Below, one piece after another: positions 1 through 12,703 of a stretch of 64,000 nucleotides of DNA; the first letter of the stretch is position 1; each line of letters begins with the position of its first letter. The notes below the pieces were generated by a model, which had not been told where the DNA came from, made no database searches, and saw only the letters and a program-made list of their open reading frames with translations. Position numbers and translations under genes: made by a program. Source of the DNA: Phlyctochytrium arcticum (lineage: Eukaryota; Chytridiomycota; Chytridiomycetes; Chytridiales; Chytridiaceae); the NCBI GenBank assembly GCA_025602905.1, contig JAHLKI010000022.1, forward strand, positions 248,001 through 312,000. Direction: 5' to 3'.

Positions 1-28
1 TTTGGCAGACTAACTAAGCCCGCTACAG

Positions 29-356
29 CTCAATCTTGCTTCCGTTACTGAGGACGTGAACGACAAGCATCTCCAACCATGGTCTGAACTGTGTAAGGCT
101 GCAGGTGTTACGAATACCCCGTTGACGCCCTACCTGGATCAAGAATTGCTCAAAGATAACGCTTTGAGTGTGGATGGATCCAAGGTTTGTCAAACCCGTT
201 TCCGCTGTTACTGGGTGTTATTATTCACAAGCATTATAGATTGAGAATGAGCTGGGTTTCTCGTATACAATCCCAAACGTTACAGAGAAAGGATTGAGGG
301 ATGTTGTTGAAGAGTTTGTTGCGAGTGGGATGTGGCCCAAGGGAACTACTAAGTAA
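29..356 (+). CDS. C-terminal part of an NAD-dependent epimerase/dehydratase-like protein (partial at window start)
   Basis: Two exons are visible: about 29-184 and 240-356. Bases 1-28 look like the end of an intron, with a ctaac branch-point-like motif at 10-14 and an acceptor cag at 26-28. A second intron runs 185-239 (gtttgt to tatag). The joined reading gives residues such as SVTEDVNDKHLQPW and NTPLTPYLDQELL, and ends PKGTTK-stop. From memory this resembles the C-terminal substrate-binding tail of fungal NAD-dependent epimerase/dehydratases of the extended SDR class. The Rossmann part lies outside the window, so the family call rests on the tail only. The sugar or other substrate cannot be told. 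Confidence 0.5.
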
Positions 357-597
357 TTCTTACATTTGCGTTCATATACAATATCTGCCAGACATTATAT
401 CCAACATCATTATGTATGCGTTTTCTGTATCCGCGAGTTGCGACCATAAGTTCCCTTGCCGTCGCCCGTGTCAACTTTCGCCTGTAGACCAGACCCCAGA
501 CCCCAGATGGCCAAAATCACGTGCCCTCTGAGTTGGTGGGCGATTTCGAAGTTTGCAGCAACGTTTTTATTTTTACTTTTGACGAAATTCACGCAGC

Positions 598-3406
598 ATG
601 CCCAAAGGAGCTGCGAGAGGGGGCAACGAAGGCGGGATAGACGTTGAGGACTTTGATGGCTTCCAGTCAAGCTTATTTTCTGCCTTGGCACAGCTTGCCC
701 GAGCCTCACAACCTTTGAAACCAGCCGATCTATCCTTTTACAAGTCATTGTCGCCAACGTTCACGCAGCGGTTGCAGAGTTCAAGTGATAAACTTCTCGG
801 TGTTTGCAACAGAGTCTTCAATCATGCAGCAGCTGCTGGGACTTCGTCATCCTCGACCAAAGAGGCGGCGAACTTTCAAGACTCCGACGACTTGGTTGAC
901 GACTTTGATTTAGTCGTAGATGTCGTTGATAGTTTGTTGGAGAAGGCGGTGCGTCTTCCGCAAAAGTTATTTCACTGCTATCCGACTAATTTTGGTGTTT
1001 ATCACAGGACACATGCATGGATGAGGTCACTGGTAGAATCAAGAAGAATGCTCCAGACAGTGTTCCGGGGCAATCAGCACCAGTAATGTTACAGGTTTCG
1101 GCCGGTGGCCCTGGGTCTGCCAAAGGTGGAAAGAGCAGCTTCAACGTCGTTGCAGCACAAAACATCGTTCGGCCGCAACTAAGGTTCGAGGATAAAGTTG
1201 ACAATTCCAATCGACCCCATGAGCGCAAGATTACCTTCAAACCGAATGCAAAGGTCCCCTTGGAAACTGCAACGCAAAGCATGTCAGACAAGCCTAGTGC
1301 AGAGCTTATAGAGTCCAGGTACAGTTTAACTTCGCAGCTTTAATGGAAGCTTCGTCCTAACGCTGCTTGCAGTCTACCACACGCCTACGAGCATGAAATC
1401 CGCACTATTGAATACCCTGAATCGATGTTTAAGATCCGGCCAGAGCAGCTGTACGCGAGCATGGATCAAACACCGTGCACATGGGTTGACACCGAGGAGA
1501 AGCTTTTACAAATGGCGACTCTGCTTGATTCTGCTGAAGAAATTGCTATCGACACGGAACATCATGATTACCGCTCTTTTCAAGGATTTGTTTGTTTGAT
1601 TCAAGTGTCCACTCGCAACGAAGATTTCTTGATCGACGCTTTAGCCCTTCGAAATCATTTGCATGTCTTGAATTCCTGCTTTACCAATCCGAATATCGTC
1701 AAAGTTCTTCATGGAGCAGAAATGGACATTGTATGGTTGCAAAAGGATTTCGGATTGTATATTGTCAATCTTTTTGACACATATCATGCATCGCATATGC
1801 TGGAAATGTCTCAACATGGATTGGCATTCCTTTTGAAGTATTACTGCAGTGTCGAAACAAACAAGGCTTACCAACTGGCAGACTGGCGGATTCGGCCTCT
1901 ACCAACAGAAATGCTGAAGTACGCGCGAAGTGACACTCACTATCTACTCTATGTATATGATCGGATGCGAAACGAGCTTCTTACATTGTCCAACCCGGAA
2001 ACTCATAATCTGATGCACGCCACATTAGAACGATCACAGCAAACATCCCTCAACAAGTACGAAAAGGACGTTTACGACCTGGAGAATGGACACGGTCCGA
2101 ACGGGTGGAGAAATGCTCTCCGGAAGTTTGGAGGAACGCTTAGCGCCAAGCAATTCGCGGTTTTCCGTGCTATTCATGCTTGGCGTGACCACACAGCCCG
2201 TGAGGAAGACGAATCTCAACGCTATGTTCTTCCAAACCATATGCTTTACACATTAGCTGACCGTATGCCAATTGACGCTCAGGGCGTTCTTGGCTGCTGC
2301 CACCCTGTGCCCCCTTTGGTTCGACTTCACGCAACAGATATTGCTATTATCATAGATAATACGCTTGTGGAAGTGACTCGAGCAAAGGAAACGATGGAGG
2401 CCCAGTTGAAGCAAGTACGGGAAGAGATGGCTCAACGGGAACGAGAATGGCAAGAAAGGAAGCTGAAGGGACCTGTGCACAAGCGCTTTACTGATGGTGA
2501 CGAGGATGAAAACAAAGTACAAGATTCGGATCAATTCTCGTTCCAGGGAAAGCCATCCAGTGCAAAAGTCGCGATTAACACAACATCTTCCTTATTTGGT
2601 TCCACTCCTTTCAACGTTCCTGAGGGGCAATCGACAGCGCCAAAGATAACACGCGTCGCGGTCACCAATCACTCGATTTTCGGTGGTGGCAGGGCAGAAA
2701 AGGTGAACGCGGCAGACGAAGATGCTGCTCGGGAAATGATGGAGCGCATCAGGAGAACATTATACTTGGTAGCACCATCCACCGATTTGCTGAAACGCAA
2801 GCGCCCTGCAGAACCTGAAGCTTCTTCTAATTCTGTCCCCATGGAAGTATCAACAAATGCCCCAGATGAGGATATCAGCGATATCTCCAGCGATAGTCCG
2901 TCAAATGGCAATTCTCCGGAACCAATGCAACAGTCAGATGCTGTTGACCCCGTCGCAGCGGGAACGGATACCATTACCATTGGTGATGAAAACATCTCTA
3001 TTATCAAGACAACAGGTTCCACGCTCAGTAAAAAGCGGAAATCAAAGAAGAAGAAGACCGGTGCATCTGCCGCCTCCGGCACTGCAACTGCAGAGGAGAT
3101 TGCACAAGCCCGTCAGGACGTGGACGACGTCATGGAAGTGATCATGATTGAGAGTGGTGATGAGGACGGCGGCGACAAGCGCAAAAAGCAGCAGGCCTCC
3201 AAACGCTTGGCTGCGAAGGCCAAGAAGAATAACGCCGGGCGCTTTAACCCACATGGACCCCTGGATGAAGATCCACTGGTATGTTGTGTGCTCGAAAAGC
3301 TGTCCTTCTTCTGCATACTAATCCTTCGTCTGATCAGCTCAAGAAAAAGCCACCTCGGCCAACCAACAAGCCCCTTTCAGGGAATAAGAGCGGCACATTC
3401 AAGTAG
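598..3406 (+). CDS. RRP6: Exosome component RRP6/EXOSC10, 3'-5' exoribonuclease
   Basis: Four exons (598-948, 1008-1318, 1373-3278, 3338-3406) join to about 878 residues, close to the size of human EXOSC10. RRP6 is the nuclear DEDD-Y exonuclease of the RNA exosome and trims or degrades rRNA, snRNA and snoRNA precursors and aberrant transcripts. Visible in order: an N-terminal PMC2NT-like region (about residues 15-110), which in the family binds the Rrp47 cofactor; the exonuclease core with AIDTEHH near residue 280, GAEMDIVWLQKDF, and the YARSDTHYLLYVYD motif carrying the catalytic Tyr and Asp; an HRDC domain at about 460-550; then a long charged, lysine-rich tail with an SKKRKSKKKK stretch suited to nuclear localisation. 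All four DEDD acidic positions appear intact. The last exon encodes only LKKKPPRPTNKPLSGNKSG and a few more residues. Confidence 0.95.
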
Positions 3407-3555
3407 AGGGTGTTGCGTTCTGCTGGTCGTCAACTTTTACTTTAATTTATTATCAATCTTTTGTACATTTTATTCACGAAAATCACGTCGAGTTATTACG
3501 TTACCTCGGTCAACCAAGCGCGACCGCATCTATATTTCCCATCCAAGAAAGGAAA

Positions 3556-4118
3556 ATGGGCCAAAAATCTAGCAAAACGCAAAAAGGTGATGCCCCCATC
3601 CGGAAGGAAGCTGTCCCTCCATCCATTCCGGCACCCAATTTTGTATCCCCTTTACCTATGTTACATCTCTCCTCCGACTCCGACACTCCGTTGAAACAAA
3701 ATCTCATCAAATGGTGTAAAACCGACGCCGAGGCTATCTCTCGCCGGCTGGAGGATATTGTTGACTTGCACGATCGCATTAACAAACGAGGGGTAGTTTA
3801 TCGAGCTGGCAAACGGTAAGTTCACTTTTTATTCACTTTCGCAGCTGTGATTGACCCATCAGATTTGTTACGCGTAGTTTGGATGATGATGACGATCTAG
3901 CCCGAGACCGCCTAGAAACTACTGGACAAGACATTATCTCAACATTCTTCTCAAAATCCTCACCGCGGGATCTTACCATCGTAATACTGGGTGCCCCGGA
4001 TGTCGATTTGGGGATAGGGGATTTGAGATATGTGGGCTGTTTTGATCTACTAGCCAAAAAAACAGGGGATATATTCTGCAGTAGGGCATTAGAAGCTGTA
4101 GAGACTGGGAAGAAATGA
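3556..4118 (+). CDS. Unrecognised small protein with an N-myristoylation-type start
   Basis: Two exons (3556-3815 and 3863-4118, intron gtaagt to cag) give about 171 residues. The start MGQKSSK matches the N-myristoylation consensus (Gly2, Ser6, basic residues after), which argues for this ATG and for membrane attachment. The first half is proline-rich and then helical (around WCKTDAEAISRRLEDIVDLHDRI). The second exon begins with an acidic run (LDDDDDLARDRL) and ends in ETGKK. It lies about 150 bp downstream of RRP6 on the same strand. I recognise no family. Coding status is supported by a clean splice that keeps the frame open. Confidence 0.6.
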
Positions 4119-4355
4119 ATTTACTAGATTTGTATCAAAGGACGTAAAGTATCAATAAGACATGCTGTCCGAGGGGGTAAAATTCCCCGGTAAATGTGCC
4201 TGGGAGGCCTATAAATTCAAATAATACCCAGTGGGTAACCCCTAGCCGCGTGGCTGGCTCGAAAAGTAAGCAGGTGCCGCGAAACTCAGATCCGCGAACT
4301 GGCAGGCTGTCATTTCTCATTAGACCTTTGTAGATAGCAACTTCCCAGCACAGAG

Positions 4356-7300
4356 ATGCCTGGGGGACTATATGGTGAATTGGAGTTGGTGTAAGTATAT
4401 TGAGTCAGATGTTCATCAAAAGTGCGGCTCTAACCTTACATGCTCCAGGAAATCAACTGGCCATACCGCGCTTACTTCACCGATCTTTCTTACTTCAACG
4501 ATACTCGCCTATGTTTCTGGCAACCGCATAAACTTTGTCGACTCGGCTCTTCCAGCACAACAACCTACAGATGCATCCGGTACAACCTCAAATCCTCTCA
4601 AATCCATCCAAGCCGCCAACCAAATCAGCTCATTCGCGCTGTGGCGAAAGGAGTCTGTGGTCGCCTATGTCGAACGCGACAGCTCCGTAGTCAGACTTGT
4701 CAAATGGCCCAGTGGTTCCCTTCTTGGACTCGGAAAGCTGGAAGCTGCTCAGGATGTGTACATTCAACATCTTGCGTTCTCGAATGATGGCCAGTATCTA
4801 GCCGCGCTGGGGTCGTTGCCAACGTTTACGATTACTGTCTGGGATTGGCGGAACGGCACAATTGTTTGCCAGGCAAAGAACGATCGTATCGCGTCAATGA
4901 TTTCCTTTTCTCCGATGGACTCGCGATGGCTATGTGCCAGTGGTGAGGAAGGGGTAACGTTTTGGCGGATAGAACATGGACACAAGAGGAATACTATGAA
5001 AGCAATGTGAGCTAGGATTGTCTCGCAAACGGTTACACAAGTTTGGCTAATGCTTATTGTAGTATTGGTCACGCTATCCCAGTGGACGAATCAGTTCCTC
5101 GGCCATTGATTAGCCTTGCGGGCCCAAGACCTACCGATCATACATGGACGATTGACTCGCAGGTGCTTTGTACAACTCATCAGGCCAATGAGCTGGTACA
5201 TTATGACCCAATGACAGGAAATTGTCGCCTGTTTCTTGAGGCGCAGGAGTTAGAAGACGAGGATGACCAGGATGATGGACGGTTGCGAAAAGGACAGCTG
5301 GCTTGTGCCATGATTGCACGGGATGGAATCATGATTGGTGGCAGGGTAGGTGGCGAATCCGAGTGTCCCCTGCTGGGATCTCAAACTCTTTATAGGATGG
5401 CTGTGTCAGGTGGTACTCGTTTGCATCGGATAGCATTACCAAAACCTTCGTTGTGGCGCAAGATACGACCATTACTCGACTGATATTCTCACCCGAGTAT
5501 CGAACACTGGTAGCGGAGTGCGATGATGGGCGTTTGTTTACTCACAAAATGTCATCAGACGAGTTTACTCTGGTAGCTATGCTCTTTTTGTTTATTTCCC
5601 ACACTACAGTTCCCAAACATCTACTGCGCACTACAGGTAGTCGACTCTCCACGAAGTCCAACAAGTTTGGCCTTTTTCCGCAGCAACAATACCTTTGCAG
5701 CCATCTCCTCCCGCCATATCCACTTTTACAGCACTGAAGATCCCCTCAAGCATACCGTAGTTGCTTCTCATCTGCTCCCCACCACTCCAACATCCATTTG
5801 TACATCCCCCCTGCTTCCCATACTCGTCATGGGAACATCATATGGAACAGTCCGTATCTATGACTGCCGTGATATGCAAGCGCCAGCCAAGCTTCTGACC
5901 CAGCACCACGTTCATGACTCGGAAGTATTGCACATGGACTTTGATGCTACTGGACGGTTTCTAGCCACATGCGCCAGAGATGGGCGGGTAACCCTCTTCG
6001 AGACTTTTTCAGAATTTGAGCCTTTCGGGTACCTCAAGGTTGAAAATGATGTCCGGGCATGTGCTTGGTGTTTGGAGGAGGACATTGGAACGGTACGTAT
6101 GTCACTCTTATTGTTCCGTGAATCTGATCTGACGTAGCGTGGTATCGGTGTAGATTCTATTTTTGTACATATTGACGGCGGATGAGTCTCAAAAAACGAG
6201 TTTTATCCATCGGTTTACGCTCCCCCTGGATCGAAAGCGCAAAAAGCATAGCGACGGAAAGATCCGTAAGGCCAACTTACAGGTACGAAGTGGGACGCGT
6301 ACCACAGACTTAACCATACTAAAAAAATTTCTGGCTGTAGTCAGTCGTTTATCGGATTGATGATCTTTTGATTGACATGATTGTTGCTCCAAAGTAAGCA
6401 AACCATGAGTTTCACATTGGAAGCATTCACATATGTTTCTGACATTACTTGTGCATTCAGCCATCTTACTGCTGGCAGAGAAACGTTCTACGTGACTTCA
6501 GTGGACAAGAGACTGAAGGCATACCAAGGCCCTGCAGGAGCCAAGGCGGCCGCCATGGCGACTGCAGCTGCCGGACGTGACGAGAGCCGTGTTAGCCAGG
6601 ACATTGTACATTTGGGCGCGCCTAGCTACGAGGTAACATTGAATACTCCCACTGCTGCTTCATGAATGTAACCTTATCGACGAAATTTTCGTAGACTCTG
6701 GATCATGAAAAACCATTAAACAAAGTTCGGTTGTCAGCAACATCGGAAGTACTACTGACCGCCAGCTCAGACGGCACCATTACGCTACGCACCCTCCTCG
6801 AGCCCGACAAAATCATCCGTCTCTACACCCATGACTCTTATCAGGGCGGCTGCGCAGCCGTGGCCACTACGCGTGACTGTCGAACACTGGTAACGCTGGG
6901 ACGAGATGGTTTGATCAAGTTTTGGGAGTGGAAATACTCGGTGGCGGGACGTCGGGCCGCCACTGAAACGACCACCATGATGGACCGAGTGGTAGAAGGA
7001 AATAAAGCGATTTCGGATGAGTTGGAGGCCAATTTGGCTCGTTTGCCGGTAGGTGATGGGCCAATTTTTCGAACAAGTCTGTCCCAAGCGTTCCTTACAA
7101 GAAGCCGCAGCCTATTGAAGACGGTCCCGATAGCGAGACGCCTGCAGACGTAGTGCTCCCTAGAGCCGATCAGCCCACAGCTGCACCTCCCCCTGGCACG
7201 GCCGCCGGACCTGCACCAGGCACCGCATCGAGCTCCCAGACTGATATTCCCGGTCGTCTACAGACACTCAAAGATCGATTGCTAAAAGCCATTGCCAAGA

Positions 7301-9087
7301 ATGAGTCTTTACCACCGTTGGAGCAATTAGATCGGGAAGAGTTTGTGTTGGACTATGAAGAGCGGGATCGGTTGCTGGGGCAGGCGGATGGTAAAGTAGA
7401 GTTGGTACGCCGGCAGATTGAAGAGCAGAATTCTCGCAAGCGGATTATCGGAATGCGGATCAAGGTAAGATCCCACCCTCTGGATCAAAGAGTGAGCTTA
7501 GGTGGATAACAATTTCTTTTACAACTCATTAGCAAGAGTGCTGGGATTCGATGCAGGTTGTGGGTCAAGCAATCAAGTCCTTCCATCCCGATCCTCTCAC
7601 GGGACGACCAACCACTATCACAAACTACCCTATACGCAAAAGGCATGAGGCGGTTGCCGAAAAGCTCAATCGGGTGATGTTGCTGCGCAAGGTTGGAATG
7701 CTGGTTGCGAGCGCGACTGCCAAGGTATGATTCAACCTTGGTCCACTGATTTGTCAGTTTTTCTGAGAGAGTGTCTACAGGTGGTGCAGAAGAAGGGGAC
7801 TCGCGATGTTGACCTCAGCAATGAACTTGACGTCTCCGAAACCGAAAACGAGGCTACACCCCAATCCAAAGACACAGCTGCCACCAGCCCATCAGCCCCA
7901 GCCACTACACCTCTTCCACCCCTTCTCTTCACCCCCTTTGAACTCACTACCAACGACCGTCGTCGAACCCAGCTCGTGCTACTCGAAGACCACATCCAAA
8001 CGTTGAAGGAAGAATTTAACAAAAAGTTTGGCGAGGTGGCCAAAATGAAGCGCGACGAAATTGGCAAAATTGAGGAGAGGGGAGAGCGGTGTAAAGGGAT
8101 TATGGAGGAGTTGGGAGGTGTGGAGGGAGTAGAGATTTTTAAGCCGGTTTTGGATGAAGAAGAGGAGCCGGAACGCGTTGTCGAGGTGCGCGATGAGGAG
8201 GTCAAATGCGAACGGGTAAGAAGTTAGAACCTCTGGGAACTGTTGCATGGACAATTTTTTTAATTACATTGTGCACTTTGATAGTTTATTACCGCCGAAG
8301 AGCAACAGCGACTAGCCGAAAAGCAGCGCCAAGAAGCAGAACGTGCGCGAGCCGCCGCCGTAGACAACATCCGCGATCGGGCACTCACCCAAATGATGAA
8401 TGGCAAGCTTGACGACCGAAGCGCCGAGGACGAGACCAAGGCCGTCCTAGCCAAACCCGACTGGATGGTCAACAAGCCATCAACTGAATGGTCAGATGAG
8501 GAGCGCAAGCTGGCCAAAGAGTTTGAGAAGAAACTGGCGACGCAAAAGGAAGAGCAGGAAAAGACGCGTAAAGCCCTGGAAACCGAACTCAAAAAGCTGC
8601 TGGCGAGTATTTTTGAAATTTGCGATCAATTTGATGCCGTATCCCTTCGCCAAACGCTGTTTGAAAACAAACTACGCACGGATAATGTTATTTATCAGCA
8701 CGAACTGGTGCTCGTCAAACTTCTTGCGTCAATCTTGTTTGCCTCGGAAGATGAAGCCAAGGAACAGGCCATTACAGCTCGTCTGGAGGCCTGTAAAGCC
8801 GAAAAAATGCACTATCAAGCCGAAATCCCAGAAATCAAAAAGGATCTGGAACGGTGCAAGGAAGAATATGAGGCGGCAGTGCGTCGGGATAAGGAAGTTG
8901 AGCGGGCCTTCCGGAAAGAGTTTGGGGCTCAGGGAATGGATAACTGGTGGGAGGCCTGTTGGCGGTTATTCAAGAAGCGCGATACTCTGGATGATTTGGC
9001 GAATGGGGAGGGAGGGGAAACCGGAGGGCAGGATATGAATACTTATGCGCCGTATCCTACTCATCAGCAGCAGCAACAACAGCAAGC

Positions 9088-9118
<31 letters not shown>

Positions 9119-10254
9119 TCGCAAGGACAACCACAGCAAACATCGCGACCAGCGTCACATCGGGCCACCACACAGTACAGCTTCTTACCTCCACCGACAC
9201 CCGCTCCACTCAACCAGACGGCCGATAATCCAGAGGGTCTTCCACCAGAACTGTTCCAGAGTCTGGTCGCCCACCGTCAACGCAAGATTCAAACGGAGGC
9301 AGACCTTCACTCGGCTTCTCAAATGTTGCAAAATCTGCAGTCGCTCATCAGCAACCTGTTGGAAGCATCGGATCAGATCCGAATGGAAACAGAACAGTTG
9401 ACAAATGAGATGAATGGATTTGTAGAGTACCGGTTTGGCAGTATGTTTGATCTGGAGGTACTGGTGGGCTTGAAGCAAGGGCAGGTGGAAGTACCCCAGG
9501 CGCCGGTTGTCACCGATTACAGTGACGCGGTATTGGTGCATCGGAGTGTCGTAGAGCGACTGAACGAGGCAATCGTTGCACTGGGACAGACCAAGGTTGA
9601 CGCCCTGAAAGAGATGAAGGAATACCGTCGTGGCATACATGCTTTGGAATGGTAAGACCCGTCAATCGCTCGCAAGTCGATTTAAGGAAATGGTATATTG
9701 ACAGATACGATTCTAGGGAGACTAAAATGCTGGATTTCCAGGCTGAGTCCCTCACACAGCGAACGCGAGATATCCAACTACTCCGGGTCACTAAATCTAT
9801 GCAAGAGTTTATTCGCGGTGGAGACGACAAGAAGCATCTTCACGAAATTGCAGCACTCGAGAAACGAGCCGAGCACAGTATCCGCGCTCACCAGCATAAA
9901 TTGTCTGAACTGAAAGCATTGACTGAAAGACTTGGTCGCAAAGTGCGAGATAAGGGTGGCGAGAATCGGAAACTAGAGTCGAAAGTCAATGGACTCATGG
10001 ATGATGTACGCGAGAGGCGGAGGGTGGCAGGCGTCATGGATGACGAAGACACGGATGAGCCGGAACCACCGTTGACTGAGCTTCCTCCCAAACACAGCAA
10101 TCGCAAAAATGTACTTGGATCCATTTACGCGCGGCGAAGGCTGATTGATTTGGCGAAATCACAAGCCCAGGATATTGCCATTCTACGCGAGGAGGTGGAG
10201 CGACTCCGATTACGAACGTACCCTGCATTTCCCGCCCGCAGACCTGAGTTTTAG
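4356..10254 (+). CDS. CFAP43: Cilia- and flagella-associated protein 43-like WD40/coiled-coil protein
   Basis: A long multi-exon gene. The probable start is MPGGLYGELEL at 4356, followed by an intron ending near 4448. The first half encodes a string of WD40-type blades (TITVWDWRNG, EEGVTFWRIE, YGTVRIYDCRD, ARDGRVTLFE, GLIKFWEWKYS). The second half is long coiled coil, interrupted by a glutamine-rich patch at about 9065-9140. In animals and Chlamydomonas, CFAP43 with CFAP44 forms the tether linking the inner-arm dynein I1/f head to the doublet microtubule, so this protein would act in the axoneme. Conserved-looking points from memory are the LPTFTITVWDW blade, YQGG near the last blade, and the C-terminal coiled coil starting LLRVTKSMQEFI. 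CFAP44 is the main alternative. At least seven introns of 50-100 nt are needed, and exact borders near 6100-6420 and 7470-7560 are uncertain. Confidence 0.75.
9062..9141 (+). repeat. CAG/CAA glutamine repeat inside the CFAP43-like gene
   Basis: Mixed CAG and CAA codons encode a run of mostly glutamine broken by Ala and Ser. The tract separates two coiled-coil segments and reads in frame with both. Codon mixing argues against simple recent triplet expansion. Confidence 0.8.
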
Positions 10255-10420
10255 AACGAGGCTAAGCCAATGTACCATAGAGTAGATTTTAATGCATTAT
10301 ATGGCTGACCATTGTTCATATCTTTCGGGGATTGTACCTCGATGGGCCGGGGGCGATGCCATCAGGTTTATGGCTTGTATGCTACAGCGCGGCTGCGCTT
10401 CTCCCACTCGACCCAGCTTT

Positions 10421-11263
10421 CTATAAACAAGGTACTGGTCGGTCAGTATAATCATGGACCCAATCAAGTAGTGGAAACGTACGGGGGCCACTTGACATCC
10501 ACATCAAGGTTTTGTTAAGTTGTTCCTGGTGTTCCTTGGCATGATCTTCAATATATCGACTGGTATCCACGTCGCCTTCTTCTGGCGGTATACGCGTTTT
10601 GAGCTCCTTGCGGATATCACGATCTCGCAGCGTTTCGAGAGCAAATTGGATGAGTCCATCGTGTTCCTCCAGGCGTGTCTAGAGAGTGTGATGAGTAAGC
10701 TGGCTTTATCTAAATATGATGGAAATATTGCCAATGAACCGACCTCCCAGCTTTGAACGGCATTTTTGACTGCCGACTCGTCCAGATAATTGATGTCACC
10801 GGTTTCCGCGGTTTGCTTTTGGAGAGCTCGCTGTTTTTGTTCCTCCCGCAAGACTTCAATCTCTGGAATCATCTTGGTTCGCAGCAGTACATTTGGGACT
10901 ATACGATTCGTTGGGTCAATGACTGTACTTCCTTACTCATATGATTCTGACGTTACCAAAGTCTGGGCGGTCGGGGGGAAGTTGGTGAGGAATCACCAGA
11001 GTCTGTTTCAAAGAGTCTCGGCGCAATTCACCGAGAAGCGATTGGTATCTGGCTACTAAAACATTGTATTGCCCAAGCAGCACAGGCCTGTTATCCGGGG
11101 TGTGAGTATTGGGAGTCAAGACGCGAACTGGCATAGGGCCTCACCAAGGCACATGATTGGGGAGTTGGAGACAGTCGTTAAGGGAGTCCCGCACCTGAAC
11201 AATCCGGTTGCGGAGAGACTCTAGCACAAAAATCCGATCCGCATCAATGCTATCCGACGACAT
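10421..11263 (-). CDS. MED8: Mediator complex subunit 8
   Basis: Minus-strand gene read from MSSDSIDADRIFVLESLRN at 11263 through at least three introns to a stop at 10421. Mediator head subunit Med8 is a helical protein that bridges RNA polymerase II and activators. Visible family features are an N-terminal helix (LRNRIVQVRDSLNDCLQ), the block NRPVLLGQYNVLVARYQSLL followed by LKQTLVIPHQLPPD, then a helix ending in a KMIPEIE-like segment, and a charged C-terminal helix (LEEHDGLIQFALETLRDRD). The intron near 10700 (gtcggt to ctctag) is needed to keep the C-terminal helix in frame. The extreme C-terminus (near 10421-10500) is less certain. It points away from the U2 gene next door, so the 5' ends of the two are within about 250 bp. 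Confidence 0.75.
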
Positions 11264-11470
11264 TGCCTTCCTATCTGGCCTTTCCACTAAGGTAGTAAGG
11301 CTCTTCTGCTTCTGCAAATACGCAGATACGCTCTGAGATACGCTGCAAAGCGCAAGTCTCGTCAAGTTGATTTAATCCTATTGTGGTCAAGAAATGCCCA
11401 GTCAAGAAAGGCCAAGCAGCCAATCAGAGCACTTTTACGTTTTTCCGGCGGCACAGTACGTTTGAAATCC

Positions 11471-11477
11471 TATAAAA
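11471..11477 (+). promoter_or_regulatory. TATA box of the U2 snRNA gene
   Basis: Sequence tataaaa, about 40 bp upstream of the inferred U2 RNA 5' end, in a stretch otherwise very GC-rich just downstream (gggcgccgccccggcc). The distance is close to that expected for RNA polymerase II initiation. Confidence 0.6.
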
Positions 11478-11510
11478 CCGGGCGCCGCCCCGGCCCCCCT
11501 CTGGTTTTCT

Positions 11511-11699
11511 TTAATCCTCTCGGCCTATTGGCTAAGATCAAGTGTAGTATCTGTTCTATTCAGTCTGATAACTGAATCTGTTCACATTGTGGACAATTGT
11601 TATCAAACTAATTTTTGACGCTCGCTGGCTGCTGATGGGCTTGCCCTAGGCGGCCGGCACCGGTGTCCCGCGTATTGCACTATCTCGCGGTGACGCCAA
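11511..11699 (+). ncRNA. U2: U2 spliceosomal small nuclear RNA
   Basis: Recognised from primary sequence and structure. Stem-loop I is present (tctcggcctattggctaaga). It is followed by the invariant branch-point recognition segment gtgtagtatctgttc with its GTAGTA core, which pairs with the intron branch site. Next comes stem-loop II (attcagtctgataactgaat) and an Sm-binding site aatttttga near 11610. The 3' part folds into a stem with the U2-typical tattgca loop (ccgcg ... cgcgg, about 11668-11690). The 3' end is set from that stem and is approximate. This RNA fits the intron-rich genes around it. Confidence 0.93.
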
Positions 11700-11840
11700 G
11701 AATTACTATTTTAAAGGATGAAAAAAATGTGTACACCTTTTGTGAGTGTATTCAGCAATATGTATCGGAGATGTGATGAGTGAAAATGTGTACACTATTC
11801 TTGACATTGGACGACCTGATCTGAATCAAGTGACTGCGAC

Positions 11841-12703
11841 ATGGCCGGCTCAAGACTTCCGGCTGAGATACTAGCGAACATGCGGGCAGGATCGCCAACG
11901 ACGACCGTAAAACATTCTTGGCTCTGAGCTCCGTATCCCATACTTGGCATCAACTTTCCCAACCAATCTTGTACCGCTCCATTTACTTGCTGGACTCTCC
12001 TCGGATTCCCTCTCAACTTCAGCTGCTATTAAAAACCTTCCGAAAAAAACTGCATCTGGCGAGTTTCGTTCGAGAGTTAAAGGTCACAAGTGGGAGGACT
12101 ATCAGGAAGGTGATCAACAACTTTATGCAGAAATAGCGAGCCTAGCAAGTCTGTGTCCAAATCTGTAGGTTTGCCGGCTGTTCACTCGAAAACTTAAGTT
12201 GACCCAATCCTTTTAGTACGAGGCTTGATCTTGCTGGTACTTACTGGATTCAAGGCCCTGATTTGCTGGGTATCCTGGAAAAGTGCAAATCATTAGAAGA
12301 ACTGTCTATAGCCAGTTGCTATAAAATCTGCAAGAGCTTCATCAAGGCCTTGCCCTTCCTGAAAAATTTACGAAAGCTGGATCTCTACGACATGCCCGAT
12401 TTTGACATTGATTGTTATTGTGAGATCGCCAAAATGTGCCCATTACTGGAATACCTAGACTTGGGGCGCATGGGTCGCGGGCAAACCGAAGTACTTGCCA
12501 TCATGGCTCTTGCTACCAACTTGAAGTTCCTCGATCTGTCGGACTGCAGTGAGGAGATAACCCCTTCCGACATGAGAGATATCCTAAAGGAGAGGCCATC
12601 GCATCTCTCAATTGTCGTCTCTGACTGGGAATACAACTACGGGGATCTTTCAAGCGATGGTAGTCCCGTTGAGGGTTTGGTTGGTTCTGCAGAATTGCGA
12701 TGA
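11841..12703 (+). pseudogene. F-box/leucine-rich-repeat protein gene, copy 1, frame-broken
   Basis: The start MAGSRLPAEILANM reads as the beginning of an F-box. The continuation (GRIANDDRKTFLALSSVSHT, then HQLSQPILYRSIYL) is in a different frame, with the shift near 11881. A second shift is needed before YAEIASLASLCPNL near 12120. After an intron (12165-12216, gtaggt to ttttag) a clean LRR exon encodes TRLDLAGTYWIQGPDLLGIL and then repeats KCKSLEELSIASC, MCPLLEYLDLGRM and LATNLKFLDLSDC, with a stop at 12703. F-box/LRR proteins are substrate receptors of SCF ubiquitin ligases. The two frame changes suggest a pseudogene. Sequencing error or unrecognised tiny introns remain possible. Confidence 0.6.
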
